In this document: positions 1 through 7,983 of the stretch, in pieces
Numbering within the stretch: position 1 is the first letter of the stretch
How the letters are laid out: every line of letters starts with the position of its first letter
Source: JBKBRC01 sp046292345
GTDB taxonomy: Bacteria; Bacteroidota; Rhodothermia; Rhodothermales; Rubricoccaceae
Reading direction: 5' to 3'
Length of the DNA: 64,000 bases
NCBI GenBank assembly: GCA_046292345.1
Contig: JBKBRC010000003.1
Location: 61,025-125,024 of the forward strand
The notes under the pieces: generated by a model
Databases searched by the model: none
What the model was told of the DNA's origin: nothing
Seen by the model: only the letters and a program-made list of their open reading frames with translations
Program-made: the position numbers and the translations under genes

Positions 1-393
1 GAGCCGCTCGGTCCCCTCCAGCTGGTCCTCGAAGACCACGGTCACGGTAAGCGCGACGCGGTTGAGCGAGGCCAGGTCGTCACCCGCAACGGCGACGGGC
101 GAGACGCCGTAGCGGTCCAGGCTGGCCCGGACGATGGCGTCGGCTGCGGCTTCGTCGGCGACGAGGCGGAGGCGCGTGCGGTCGGCGAAGCGGCTCACGA
201 GCGCGTCGGTGAGCTGGCGGTCCAGGTCGGGCGGGCCGCCTGTCGTGCGGTCCTCGGCCAGGGGCACAGCGACCGTGTTCAGGCCCGCCGGCAGCGTGGC
301 GCCGGTGAAACTGTAGACGCCGCAGCCGGCGAGCAGCGCCAGGCCGAGCGCGAGCGCAGCGGCGCGCGTGCCGGCGCCGAACTTATTCCACAT
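1..393 (-). CDS. lptE: LptE-family LPS assembly lipoprotein, C-terminus cut by window edge
   Basis: This is the N-terminal 131 residues of a lipoprotein. It starts MWNKFGAG, followed by an Ala/Leu-rich signal segment and the lipobox LLAGC. Directly after the Cys comes GVYSFTG, the signature start of Bacteroidota LptE proteins, which plug the LptD barrel that inserts LPS in the outer membrane. The ATG at 393 overlaps the 3' end of the sigma-54 regulator by 11 bases, so the two are translationally coupled. The order miaB, sigma-54 regulator, lptE is common in Bacteroidota and supports the call. The family is recognised from motif and context; the C-terminal half lies outside the window. Confidence 0.85.
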   Translation of the reverse strand, partial: MWNKFGAGTRAAALALGLALLAGCGVYSFTGATLPAGLNTVAVPLAEDRTTGGPPDLDRQLTDALVSRFADRTRLRLVADEAAADAIVRASLDRYGVSPVAVAGDDLASLNRVALTVTVVFEDQLEGTERL

Positions 394-1861
394 GCAGGTC
401 GCGAAGTTTTCGGTAGAGCGTGCGCTCGGAGATGCCGAGCGCCTCGGCCGTCAGGCGCCGGTTGCCGTCGAAGCGGCGCAGCGCCTCGCGGATCAACTCC
501 TCCTCGGCGTCGGCGATGGTAGGGAGGGGGAGGCCTTCGGCGAGCACGGCGCGCAGGTCGTCGGCCGGGACGGAACTGCCGTCGGACCCGGACGCGCCGG
601 AGGGCGTGTGNNNNNNNNNNNNNNNNNNNNNNNNNNNNNNNNNNNNNNNNNNNNNNNNNNNNNNNNNNNNNNNNNNNNNNNNNNNNNNNNNNNNNNNNNN
701 NNNNNNNNNNCCGGAGGGCGTGTGTCCGGAGGGCTTGCCGCTGGGCTCGATGAAGAACGGCGTGTCGGCGGCTTCCGGAACGGGGTACAGGTCGTCCGGT
801 GGTTCGTAGGCGACTTCGTGATCCGACCCGACGTCGCGGTAGAGCGGGCCATCTCCTGTGGGTTCGGCTTCGGGACGGACGGTGGGGGGCGAGGGAGGAG
901 GCTGGATCGGAGCCCGGGGACGGCTCCCCGTGCCTCCCAGCGCGCCGGTAGCGCGTTGCAGCAGCGCGCGCATCTCGGCGAGCTCCATGCGCATCTCCCA
1001 GAGCGCTCGGTAGAGGCCGTCCTCGCCGGGGCGTCCGAGTTCGGACGGTTTGCGAGCCAGGGCGAGGCCGGCGCTGGCCGAGACGCCGCGCAGCAGCGGG
1101 CGGATGTGCTCGGCGGTGATTTGGCTCTCGCGCAGCAGCACGACCGTCTGCTCGGCCACGTTGCGGAGCTCGCGCACGTTGCCGGGCCAGGTGTAGCGCT
1201 GGAGCAGCCCGAGCGCGTCCGGCGTCAGGCGCGCCGCAGTGGCCCGGTATTGCTGCGTGAAGCGTGTCCGAAAGGCGTCGAAAAGCGGCACGATGTCGGC
1301 CACGCGTTCGCGCAGCGGCGGCACGCGCACGACGACCGAGCTGAGGCGGTAGTAGAGGTCTTCGCGGAACGAGCCGCTGCGGACCTCCTCGCCGAGGTCT
1401 TTGTTGGTCGCGGCCACGACGCGCACGTCGGCGTGCTGGGTCTGGCTGGAGCCGACGCGGCTGTACTGCCCGGTCTCGAGCACGCGCAGCAGGCGCACCT
1501 GCGCCTGCAGCGGCATCTCGCCGATCTCGTCGAGGAAGAGCGTGCCGCCGTGGGCTTCCTCGAAGTACCCCGTCCGGCGCTCGACAGCGCCCGTGTAGGC
1601 GCCCTTCTCGGCGCCGAAGAGTTCGCTCTCGATGAGTCCCTCCGGGATGGCGCCGCAGTTGACGACCACGAGGCGGTGGCGCCGCCGCTCAGAGAGCCCG
1701 TGAATGGCTGTCGCGATGAGCTCCTTGCCTACGCCCGACTCGCCCTCAAGCAGCACGGTGATGTCGGCCGGGGCAACGTTGCGCACACGGTCGAGCATAC
1801 GGAGCAGGGCCGGACTGCTGCCCAGAATGCCAAAGCGTTCCTGTATGACCTGGCGTTCCAT
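383..1861 (-). CDS. Sigma-54-dependent Fis-type transcriptional activator without sensor domain
   Basis: The AAA+ sigma-54 interaction domain begins almost at the N-terminus: Walker A GESGVGKE (residues 40-47), the sigma-54 contact loop GAYTGA (87-92, the Tyr variant of GAFTGA), Walker B TLFLDEIGE (107-115) and the arginine-rich sensor II region near WPGNVREL. The C-terminus is a Fis-type helix-turn-helix (ALGISERTLYRKLRDL). There is no receiver, GAF or PAS domain, so activity must be set by expression or a partner. The linker to the DNA-binding domain holds an HTPSG pentapeptide array interrupted by a 100-N gap. The frame is open on both sides and remains consistent because the unit is 15 bp. 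Downstream lptE overlaps it. Confidence 0.92.
   Translation of the reverse strand: MERQVIQERFGILGSSPALLRMLDRVRNVAPADITVLLEGESGVGKELIATAIHGLSERRRHRLVVVNCGAIPEGLIESELFGAEKGAYTGAVERRTGYFEEAHGGTLFLDEIGEMPLQAQVRLLRVLETGQYSRVGSSQTQHADVRVVAATNKDLGEEVRSGSFREDLYYRLSSVVVRVPPLRERVADIVPLFDAFRTRFTQQYRATAARLTPDALGLLQRYTWPGNVRELRNVAEQTVVLLRESQITAEHIRPLLRGVSASAGLALARKPSELGRPGEDGLYRALWEMRMELAEMRALLQRATGALGGTGSRPRAPIQPPPSPPTVRPEAEPTGDGPLYRDVGSDHEVAYEPPDDLYPVPEAADTPFFIEPSGKPSGHTPSXXXXXXXXXXXXXXXXXXXXXXXXXXXXXXXXXXHTPSGASGSDGSSVPADDLRAVLAEGLPLPTIADAEEELIREALRRFDGNRRLTAEALGISERTLYRKLRDLHVE
597..734. repeat. 15-bp tandem array inside the sigma-54 regulator, with 100-N gap
   Basis: The unit ccggagggcgtgtgt encodes HTPSG on the minus strand. 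Copies stand on both sides of N 611-710, so the assembly broke inside the array and its length is unknown. Because the unit is a multiple of three, the protein frame is preserved for any copy number. Confidence 0.9.
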
Positions 1862-1914
1862 GGCACAGCGTTGGAGCCGGAGCGTCCCGGCGGAGAGCCG
1901 GAGGAGCCCGGCGC

Positions 1915-1922
1915 CAAAGTTA
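1915..1922 (-). promoter_or_regulatory. Candidate -7 element of the sigma-54 regulator
   Basis: TAACTTTG on the minus strand matches the Bacteroidota -7 consensus TAnnTTTG exactly and lies 54 bases before the ATG at 1861. No good TTTG at -33 was seen, so the call rests on the -7 box and position. Confidence 0.45.
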
Positions 1923-1978
1923 ACCCGCTCATGGGCCGGTACGTTTCCCGGGGCGTGGGCGAGAGGCCGCGAGAGGGT

Positions 1979-2254
1979 TAGCCCGTCGCGCTACGCTAGC
2001 CCGTCGCGCTACGCTAGCCCGTCGCGCTACGCTAGCCCGTCGCGCTACGCTAGCCCGTCGCGCTNNNNNNNNNNNNNNNNNNNNNNNNNNNNNNNNNNNN
2101 NNNNNNNNNNNNNNNNNNNNNNNNNNNNNNNNNNNNNNNNNNNNNNNNNNNNNNNNNNNNNNNNTAGCCCGTCGCGCTACGCTAGCCCGTCGCGCTACGC
2201 TAGCCCGTCGCGCTACGCTAGCCCGTCGCGCTACGCTAGCCCGTCGCGCTGCGC
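1979..2254. repeat. 18-bp intergenic tandem array with 100-N gap
   Basis: The unit is tagcccgtcgcgctacgc. Four full copies and a partial copy precede N 2065-2164, and five follow, the last with one mismatch. Copies are otherwise identical, which points to recent or continuing expansion. The array ends about 15 bases beyond the stop codon of the minus-strand lipoprotein gene. Confidence 0.92.
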
Positions 2255-2268
2255 AGCGTCGCCGCGCG

Positions 2269-2547
2269 TCAGCGCAGACGCGCGACCCCGCGGCGCGCGT
2301 CGAAAGCGCAGCGGGCCGTGCTGTCGCCGCCGCTGCCGGTGACGAGCAGCATCACCGTGTAGAGACTGCCCGCGTGTTCGACGCGCTCAACCGAGCGCAC
2401 GCGCAGGCCGCTGTCCTCGGCGTGCGACACGCAGGCGCGGCGCGCGCGGTCGGGCGCGGCATCGCTCATGCTGCCGGCGAGCTCCGAGAGGAGCGTGCAC
2501 CCGGCGAGGGGCGCGAGGAGCAGGAACGTCAGGAAAAAGCGCGACAT
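2269..2547 (-). CDS. Small lipoprotein, function unknown
   Basis: A 92-residue protein starting MSRFFLTFLLLAPLAGC, a clear lipoprotein signal with lipobox APLAGC. The rest is short and charged (ARRACVSHAEDSGLRV...) and ends in a predicted beta-rich stretch. I chose the internal ATG at 2547 because the signal peptide begins there; an upstream in-frame ATG would add eight residues (MGRPPGIP) unlike a signal. TAGCTTGG stands about 20 bases upstream on the minus strand as a possible -7 element. The family is not recognised. Confidence 0.7.
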   Translation of the reverse strand: MSRFFLTFLLLAPLAGCTLLSELAGSMSDAAPDRARRACVSHAEDSGLRVRSVERVEHAGSLYTVMLLVTGSGGDSTARCAFDARRGVARLR

Positions 2548-2567
2548 GGGAATCCCCGGTGGCCGGC

Positions 2568-2575
2568 CCAAGCTA
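2568..2575 (-). promoter_or_regulatory. Candidate -7 element TAGCTTGG
   Basis: TAGCTTGG on the minus strand recurs upstream of several genes here, including tRNA-Leu. It lies about 20 bases before the lipoprotein ATG at 2547. No TTTG was found at the expected distance. Confidence 0.35.
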
Positions 2576-2601
2576 CCACGCGGTGCCTGCCGGCCGGAGG
2601 A

Positions 2602-2976
2602 TTACCACGTGGCGCGGCGCGCCATCACACGGCGCGTGGCGGAGAAGGCCCTGCCGAAGCGCCGGCGTCCGTCCTCGCGCAGCCGCGGGGCATGATCGCG
2701 GAGGTATGCCTCGAGCGCGTCTCGGTCGCGGAGGCCATAGCGAACGCAGAACACGACGTCCGTCTCGCCCCCGGCGGCCTCGCCCTCGGCGGCCTCGCCC
2801 TCGGCGGCCTCCACGACGTGCCACGTCGCGCCGGTGAAGCCGTCGAGGGAGAGAATCTCCTCGATGTGCGGCCCGAGCCAGGCCGCGTAGGCCTCGGCGG
2901 CGGCCGGCGCGACGCGCGCCGTGACCTCGTAGACGAGCGGCGCGCTGTCGGTGCCGGTAGGCGAGGGGGTGGTCAC
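2602..2976 (-). CDS. DUF4286 family protein
   Basis: A 124-residue protein with the DUF4286 pattern: an opening strand LVYEVTARV, then WLGPHIEEILSLDGFTGATW, and the C-terminal segment HAPRLREDGRRRFG. The family has a ferredoxin-like fold of unknown role and is common in Bacteroidota. An acidic loop (EAAEGEAAEGEAAGGE) is encoded by a three-copy 15-bp tandem repeat at 2773-2812 and looks like a local expansion of a surface loop. Neighbours are small lipoprotein genes on the same strand. Confidence 0.8.
   Translation of the reverse strand: MTTPSPTGTDSAPLVYEVTARVAPAAAEAYAAWLGPHIEEILSLDGFTGATWHVVEAAEGEAAEGEAAGGETDVVFCVRYGLRDRDALEAYLRDHAPRLREDGRRRFGRAFSATRRVMARRATW
2773..2812. repeat. 15-bp coding repeat in the DUF4286 gene
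   Basis: The unit ggcggcctcgccctc occurs two and two-thirds times and encodes the acidic GEAAE loop on the minus strand. The unit is a multiple of three. Confidence 0.8.
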
Positions 2977-3015
2977 GGCCTCCGCTTCGGACGCAGTCTC
3001 GGTACAGGCACGGCC

Positions 3016-3534
3016 TTAGCGCGAGGCGCGAATGCGCGTCGTGTTGAGCTGCCCGGTAGGCGTGCCCGTCACGCCCTGCGTGATGCGTGTGTCGAGGTCA
3101 AGGGCGATGGCGCGCGGCGTCATGCTGCCCGTCACCGTGATCGTGCCCCGCAGCCCGTCGGGGCGGGCGAGCTGTCCGCTGCCGGTGACGTTGCCGTTGC
3201 GGTCCACGACGAACTCGATCTGGATGCCGTCGGCGGAGCCGCCGAGGCGGATCTCGCGGTCGTTGTAGACGCCCTCGGTTACCTCGGGGGTGCCGCTGCC
3301 CGACGTGAGCGTCAGACGGACACTGGCGCGGGCAGGGTCTTGCGTGATCGTGATCGTTACGTTTTCTGTGGTCGGGGGGCGGCTTCCCTCGGTCACGACT
3401 CGGGTGCCGCTGTAGGTGCCCAGGAGCGGGGTCACGAACGACTGCGGCGGCCCACCGGGGTTGCCCGAGTCGCAGCCTGCAGCGAGGAGCGCGAGCAGGA
3501 GCGCGGCGGGAAGGAGACGGAGCTTGACGTTCAT
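3016..3534 (-). CDS. Putative lipoprotein, beta-rich
   Basis: A 172-residue protein starting MNVKLRLLPAALLLALLAAGCDSG, a lipoprotein signal with lipobox LAAGC. The mature part is Thr/Gly/Val-rich with alternating strands (VTITITQDPARASVRLTLTSG..., GTITVTGSMTP), like the small calycin- or lipocalin-type lipoproteins of Bacteroidota, but no family signature is certain. The start at 3534 is chosen for the signal peptide; the longer reading frame upstream has no signal character and runs through a duplicated 20-bp unit. Confidence 0.7.
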   Translation of the reverse strand: MNVKLRLLPAALLLALLAAGCDSGNPGGPPQSFVTPLLGTYSGTRVVTEGSRPPTTENVTITITQDPARASVRLTLTSGSGTPEVTEGVYNDREIRLGGSADGIQIEFVVDRNGNVTGSGQLARPDGLRGTITVTGSMTPRAIALDLDTRITQGVTGTPTGQLNTTRIRASR

Positions 3535-3553
3535 GGGAGAGAAAAGGCGCAGG

Positions 3554-3593
3554 GCGTGCGAGTACGCTGGTGCACGTGCGAGTACGCTGGTGC
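3554..3593. repeat. 20-bp direct duplication upstream of the lipoprotein
   Basis: Two adjacent copies of (g/a)cgtgcgagtacgctggtgc differ at the first base. They lie just upstream of the ATG at 3534 on the minus strand, in its presumed leader. Confidence 0.75.
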
Positions 3594-3693
3594 AGATGTG
3601 CAGGTGCCCACGGTGTTCCGAAAGACGCAGCGGGGGCAACAGGACGGCGTATTGTCGCCTTTCCGTTGCTTCTGGCGCTGGTGAAGGGGGCGC

Positions 3694-3750
3694 CAGGTGG
3701 CGAGGGCGGGGTCAGGCGGCGAGGGCGGGGTCAGGCGGCGAGAGCGGCGC
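3694..3750. repeat. 19-bp tandem repeat carrying the miaB stop codon
   Basis: Units of the type caggcggcgagggcggggt occur about three times. The innermost copy is the true 3' end of miaB (stop at 3731-3733), and the outer copies repeat the terminal codons and stop beyond the gene. Confidence 0.8.
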
Positions 3751-5227
3751 TGCGACCCGCCTCGGCGAGGGTCGTCTTGCCGGCGACGGTGCCGAAGAGC
3801 GTGGCCGACGTGCAGTCGTGGATGTCCACGAACGCGTAGTCGCCGGGCGCGAGGCGGTCGTCGCGGTCGAAGACGACCATGTGATTGGTGTCGGTACGGC
3901 CGCAGAGCTGCGCGTCCGAGCGCTTGCTCGGGCCCTCGACGAGCACGGTCTCGCGCCGCCCGATGCGGGCGCGGTTGCGTGCGAGCGAGGCCGCGCTCTG
4001 GCGCGAGATGATCTCGGCGAGGCGCCGCTTCTTGACGGCCTCGGGCACGTCGTCGGCGTATTTGCGGGCCGCAAACGTCCCGGGGCGCTCCGAGTAAGCA
4101 AACATGAACGCATGGTCGTAGCCGACGGCGTCCATGAGCGAGAGCGTCTCGGCGTGCTCGGCGTCGGTCTCACCGCAGAAGCCGGCGATGAGGTCGGTTG
4201 AGAGGGCGAGGTCGGGCACGAGGTGCCGCGCGCGCGCGACGAGTTCGAGATAGCCCTCGCGCGTGTAGGTGCGGCGCATCCGGCGGAGCACGTCGGTCGA
4301 GCCGTGCTGGACGGGAAGGTGGATGAAGTTGCACACCGTCGGGCGCTCAGCGTGGACGTGCAGCAGTTCGTCCGAGCAGTCTTTTGGATGGCTCGTCGAG
4401 TAGCGGATGCGCAGCTCGGGGCTGATCAGGCTGATCCGGTAGAGCAACTCGGCGAACGAGACCGTCTCGCCGCCGTGCGTGTAGCGGTACGAGTTAACGT
4501 TCTGGCCGAGCACGGTCACCTCCTTATACCCCGCCTCGACGAGGGCATCCACCTCGTCGAGGATGCTCGTGACGGGCCGGCTGCGCTCGCGCCCGCGGGT
4601 GAACGGCACGACGCAGAAAGCGCACATGTTGTCGCAGCCGCGCATGATGGAGACGAACGCCGAGATGCCGTTGGCGGCGTAGCGCACGGGCGCGATGTCG
4701 GCGTAGGTCTCCTCGCGCGAGAGCTGGACGTTCACGGCGGCCTGGCCGCTCTCGTGCGCGGCCGCGAGCAGCCGCGGCAGGTCACGGTAGGCGTCGGGGC
4801 CCACGACGACGTCGACGAGGCGCTCCTGCTCGAGCAGCTTGGCGCGCAGGCGCTCGGCCATGCAGCCGAGCACGCCGATCGTGAGGTCGGGACGGTGGCT
4901 GGCTTTGCGCGCGCGGAAGCGGGCGAGGCGGCCGCGCACGCGGTCCTCGGCCTTCTCGCGGATGGCGCACGTGTTGATGAGCACCACGTCGGCGTCGTCC
5001 TCGGAGGCGGCGAGGCCGTAGCCGTCGGCGCCGAGGATGGCCGCGACGGTCTCCGAGTCGGCGACGTTCATCTGGCAGCCGTACGTCTCGATGTAGACGC
5101 GCCGGCCGTTGGGGGCGTCGGGCGTCGCGGGGAGCGTGCGCGGAAGGTCGTCGCCGGCACGCGCGTCCGGGGCGGAGGCCACCGGCGTGGGCGCGTCGAG
5201 CAGGTCGAGGTCGGCGATAGGCTGCAT
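3731..5227 (-). CDS. miaB: tRNA-2-methylthio-N6-dimethylallyladenosine synthase MiaB
   Basis: A methylthiotransferase of 498 residues. The N-terminal UPF0004 domain begins RRVYIETYGCQMN, whose Cys51 binds the auxiliary cluster, followed by NTCAIREKAE and VLGCMAER. The radical-SAM cluster motif is CDNMCAFC, with GRERSRPV after it, and a TRAM domain lies near the C-terminus (VEGPSKRSDAQLCGRTD). The enzyme adds the 2-methylthio group to i6A37 of tRNAs. The first 40 residues are a Pro/Ala-rich extension. Gene order with the sigma-54 regulator and lptE is typical of Bacteroidota. The end of the gene lies in a 19-bp tandem repeat. Confidence 0.97.
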   Translation of the reverse strand: MQPIADLDLLDAPTPVASAPDARAGDDLPRTLPATPDAPNGRRVYIETYGCQMNVADSETVAAILGADGYGLAASEDDADVVLINTCAIREKAEDRVRGRLARFRARKASHRPDLTIGVLGCMAERLRAKLLEQERLVDVVVGPDAYRDLPRLLAAAHESGQAAVNVQLSREETYADIAPVRYAANGISAFVSIMRGCDNMCAFCVVPFTRGRERSRPVTSILDEVDALVEAGYKEVTVLGQNVNSYRYTHGGETVSFAELLYRISLISPELRIRYSTSHPKDCSDELLHVHAERPTVCNFIHLPVQHGSTDVLRRMRRTYTREGYLELVARARHLVPDLALSTDLIAGFCGETDAEHAETLSLMDAVGYDHAFMFAYSERPGTFAARKYADDVPEAVKKRRLAEIISRQSAASLARNRARIGRRETVLVEGPSKRSDAQLCGRTDTNHMVVFDRDDRLAPGDYAFVDIHDCTSATLFGTVAGKTTLAEAGRSAALAA

Positions 5228-6023
5228 GGCAGGGTGTCGTCGGAGTAGTCCGGAAACTTACGGGCCGGGACGGCAGCGCCCGGCCTGGCGCACGGGAGCT
5301 TTCCGTGGAAACGGCCCGGGCCTGCCAACGGCCTGAGCCCTCGGGGGCGTATGCCGTGGAGCGTCCCTGCCGCCGCTGCACGTCGGGGACTTCAGATGTC
5401 GGATAGCGTTGTACATACCTGGCGTTGTACGTGCCTGGCGTTGTACGTGCCTGGCGTTGTACNNNNNNNNNNNNNNNNNNNNNNNNNNNNNNNNNNNNNN
5501 NNNNNNNNNNNNNNNNNNNNNNNNNNNNNNNNNNNNNNNNNNNNNNNNNNNNNNNNNNNNNNCCTGGCGTTGTACGTGCCTGGCGTTGTACGTGCCTGGC
5601 GTTGTACATGCTGAAGCCCCCGTCCGACACGTGGCCGTGGAGCCGTGTGCCGAGCGGGGGCTCAGGAGGTGAGAAGGGCGGGGTTGGACGCTAGCGTCCG
5701 AGGGGCGAGAAGGAGAGGGGAGACGCTCGGCTCGAAGAAGAGAGGGGCGGGGAAGGGGCGAGCCGTGAGAAGGGCCGTATCAGGGGAAGGAAGAAGGGCG
5801 GAAAGTGGAGAGGCTGGGGGGCGGCATGGCGTCAGCATGCCTGAAGGGAACACAGCTACCCCCTGCACGCGCCGTGCCGACGGGTCAGGGTCTGCCAACT
5901 TTGCAGAATTCACCGGGATGATTTGCGAGCCTAAGCCTCTGTGAAAATGGGTCGGTAGCAGTAAGGGTGGCGGGCGTGCGGCTCGGCGGCCGCTGTCAGG
6001 TTGTCCTAAAAGGGTGCCCCGTG
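5228..6023. other. Long intergenic region between miaB and ribE
   Basis: Almost 800 bases without a supported gene. It contains a TAAGTTTC box (minus, 5253-5260, possibly the miaB promoter), the 16-bp tandem array at 5406-5610, a purine-rich stretch (about 5660-5825) and a less GC-rich segment near 5880-5960. A 208-codon reading frame crossing it into ribE has no family features and looks like a GC artefact. Confidence 0.6.
5406..5610. repeat. 16-bp intergenic tandem array with 100-N gap
   Basis: The unit is cctggcgttgtacgtg. Copies flank N 5463-5562; the outermost copies on each side carry acat in place of acgt. The unit is not a multiple of three, as expected outside genes. Confidence 0.9.
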
Positions 6024-6635
6024 TCAGGCTGACGGGCCATCCTGCGGTCGCCTTCGCTCGAGCGCGCGGAGAACGTATTTGCCTACGAGGTCGAACTCGA
6101 GATTGACCCGCCGGCCAGGTTGCCAGGTGTGGACGGTCGTGTGCTCCCAGGTGTGGGGGATGATGGCGAGCGTGAACGTGCTGGCCTCGAGCCTGGCAAC
6201 GGTGAGCGAGATCCCGTCCACGGCGACAGAGCCGACCGGGATCAGATAGGCGCCGAACGCCTCGGGGTAGCGGACCGTCACCATCCACGAGTCTTCGAGG
6301 GCCTCGACGGCCTCGACGGTGCCCGTCGTGTCCACGTGGCCTTGCACGAGGTGGCCGTCCAGGCGCGCGCCGAGCGCGAGCGCGCGCTCAAGGTTGACGG
6401 CGTCGCCCGGGGCGAGCGTCCCCAGGCTGGTCTTGGCGAGCGTCTCCTCGACGGCCACAGCCTCGAACGCGGTCTCGTCGCAGGCCACGACCGTCAGGCA
6501 GACCCCGTTGACGGCTACGCTCTCGTCCACGCGCAGCGCGTCGGCGAAGCGGCAAGCCAGGCGCAGGCGTCGCCCGCCCGCGAGCGGCTCGGCCGCCTCC
6601 ACGCGGCCCACGTCTTCAATGATACCGGTAAACAT
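6024..6635 (-). CDS. ribE: Riboflavin synthase alpha chain
   Basis: Starts MFTGIIEDVGRVE, the canonical lumazine-binding opening of riboflavin synthase. Two homologous lumazine-binding halves are visible: the first has VDESVAVNGVCLTV, the second has IPVGSVAVDGISLTV with SFTLAIIPHTWEHTT. The enzyme dismutates two 6,7-dimethyl-8-ribityllumazine molecules to riboflavin. At 203 residues the length is normal. The start at 6635 is fixed by the conserved MFTG opening. It follows ribD by 25 bases on the same strand, so ribD-ribE is an operon. Confidence 0.96.
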   Translation of the reverse strand: MFTGIIEDVGRVEAAEPLAGGRRLRLACRFADALRVDESVAVNGVCLTVVACDETAFEAVAVEETLAKTSLGTLAPGDAVNLERALALGARLDGHLVQGHVDTTGTVEAVEALEDSWMVTVRYPEAFGAYLIPVGSVAVDGISLTVARLEASTFTLAIIPHTWEHTTVHTWQPGRRVNLEFDLVGKYVLRALERRRPQDGPSA

Positions 6636-6660
6636 GTCGGGTGCAGGATGTGTGCTGGCG

Positions 6661-7833
6661 TCAGGTGTGCAGGTGAACGGGGACGGCATGGGCGTAGCCG
6701 GTGAAGAGCATGTCCGGCCCGATGGCCTCCCAGGTGTGCGCGGCGAAGGCATGCGCCGCGGCCATGCGCGTCACGCCGAGATCGGCTGTGGCAGGCGTGC
6801 CCGCGCCGGCGAGGCGGGGTGCGACGAACGCGGCGAGCCGGTCTGCGAACCCGGCCCGCAGCAGGGCCGTGGCCAGGCCCGGTCCGGCTTCGGCGAGGAC
6901 CGACTGGACGGGGCGCTGCCCTTCGGGGAGCCCCTCGCCTGCCCCGAGTCGCACGAAGAGCGCCGTCAGATCAAGATGGCCCTCCCGGACCGGGACGCGG
7001 AGCAGAGCGCCGCCGGCGGCCGTGAGCGCCCCGGCGTAGGCCGGCCGAGCCTCCGGGCCCACGACGGCGAGCGTGCGCGCGGCATGCACGTCAGTGAACA
7101 GGCGCAGCGTGGGCGGGAGCGTGCCGGTGCGGTCAAGCACGACGCGCAGCGGCTGCCGGCCCTCGGCCAGGCGGACCGTGAGCGCGGGGTCGTCGGAGCG
7201 GGCCGTGCCGGCGCCGACGAGCACGGCGTCGAGCGTGGCCCGCCAGGCATGCACGCGCGCCCGGCTCGCCTCCGACGACACCCAGCGGCTGTCGCCCGAG
7301 GCCGTGGCGACCTGGCCGTCGAGCGTTTGCGCCCACTTGAGCGTCACGAGCGGCCGGCCCGTGGCGATGTGGTGGAAGAACGCCTCGGCGAGGCGGTAGG
7401 CCGCGGCGGCGCGCACGCCGAGTACGATCTCGGCGCCGGCGTGGCGCAGGCGCGCCAGGCCGCGTCCGGAGACGCGCGGGTGGGGGTCGCGCAGGGCGAC
7501 GACCACACGGCGCACGCCGCGCGCGACGAGCAGGTCCGCGCACGGCGGCGTCTTGCCGGTATGGCTGCACGGCTCGAGCGTCACGACGGCCGTCGCCTCG
7601 GCGAGGCGGTCGCCGAAGCCGCGGCGCTCGGCGTCGCGGACGGCCCAGACCTCAGCGTGCGGCCCGCCCCAGGCGCCGTGCCAGCCCTCACCCCAGACCG
7701 TGCCGTCGGGGCCGGCGAGTACGGCCCCGACGAGCGGATTCGGGCTCACGTGTCCCGCGCCGCGCGTGGCGAGCGCGAGGGCGCGGTCCATGAGCGCCTC
7801 CAGCAGCGGATCGGGGAGGGGAGGGGGCGGCAA
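6661..7833 (-). CDS. ribD: Bifunctional riboflavin biosynthesis deaminase/reductase RibD
   Basis: The N-terminal cytidine-deaminase-like domain has the zinc motif HAEVWA and EPCSHTGKTPPC, plus VSPNPLVGAV. The C-terminal half is the NADPH reductase domain (RPLVTLKWAQTLDGQVAT, SDDPALTVR). The enzyme converts the early GTP-derived pyrimidine intermediate in two steps toward ribityllumazine. At 390 residues it is full length. The start could be the ATG at 7833 or an internal ATG 14 codons later (MDRALALA), which is closer to the family norm. The 14-bp array of the upstream gene ends about a dozen bases before this start. Confidence 0.95.
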   Translation of the reverse strand: MPPPPLPDPLLEALMDRALALATRGAGHVSPNPLVGAVLAGPDGTVWGEGWHGAWGGPHAEVWAVRDAERRGFGDRLAEATAVVTLEPCSHTGKTPPCADLLVARGVRRVVVALRDPHPRVSGRGLARLRHAGAEIVLGVRAAAAYRLAEAFFHHIATGRPLVTLKWAQTLDGQVATASGDSRWVSSEASRARVHAWRATLDAVLVGAGTARSDDPALTVRLAEGRQPLRVVLDRTGTLPPTLRLFTDVHAARTLAVVGPEARPAYAGALTAAGGALLRVPVREGHLDLTALFVRLGAGEGLPEGQRPVQSVLAEAGPGLATALLRAGFADRLAAFVAPRLAGAGTPATADLGVTRMAAAHAFAAHTWEAIGPDMLFTGYAHAVPVHLHT

Positions 7834-7843
7834 GGCGGGCCTC

Positions 7844-7983
7844 AGGACGCTTCCANNNNNNNNNNNNNNNNNNNNNNNNNNNNNNNNNNNNNNNNNNNNN
7901 NNNNNNNNNNNNNNNNNNNNNNNNNNNNNNNNNNNNNNNNNNNNNNNNNNNNNNNTAGAACGCTTCCACTAGAACGCTTCCAC
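7844..7983. repeat. 14-bp tandem array built from a gene's last codons, with 100-N gap
   Basis: The unit tagaacgcttccac is, on the minus strand, the codons for VEAF plus part of the TAG stop of the gene ending at 7969. One copy is the true gene end, a second follows, then N 7856-7955, then a decayed partial copy just before ribD. Each intact unit carries the stop sequence. Confidence 0.88.

Larger units (their letters stand above)
1862..2268. other. Intergenic stretch with promoter-like element and 18-bp array
   Basis: This gap between the sigma-54 regulator and a small lipoprotein gene holds the promoter-like TAACTTTG (minus strand) and the 18-bp tandem array described separately. I see no coding sequence with family signatures. 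Confidence 0.7.

Noticed and set aside
1979..2254. CRISPR array
   Set aside because: Units are adjacent without spacers; no Cas genes are present. It is a plain tandem repeat. The same applies to the other arrays.
5880..5960. Promoter in the less GC-rich stretch between ribE and miaB
   Set aside because: TTTG occurs twice with 18 bases between, but no TAnnTTTG fits and no gene starts nearby.
5662..6288. 208-codon minus-strand ORF across the ribE end and intergenic region
   Set aside because: It overlaps ribE in another frame and has basic, low-complexity sequence without a start context.
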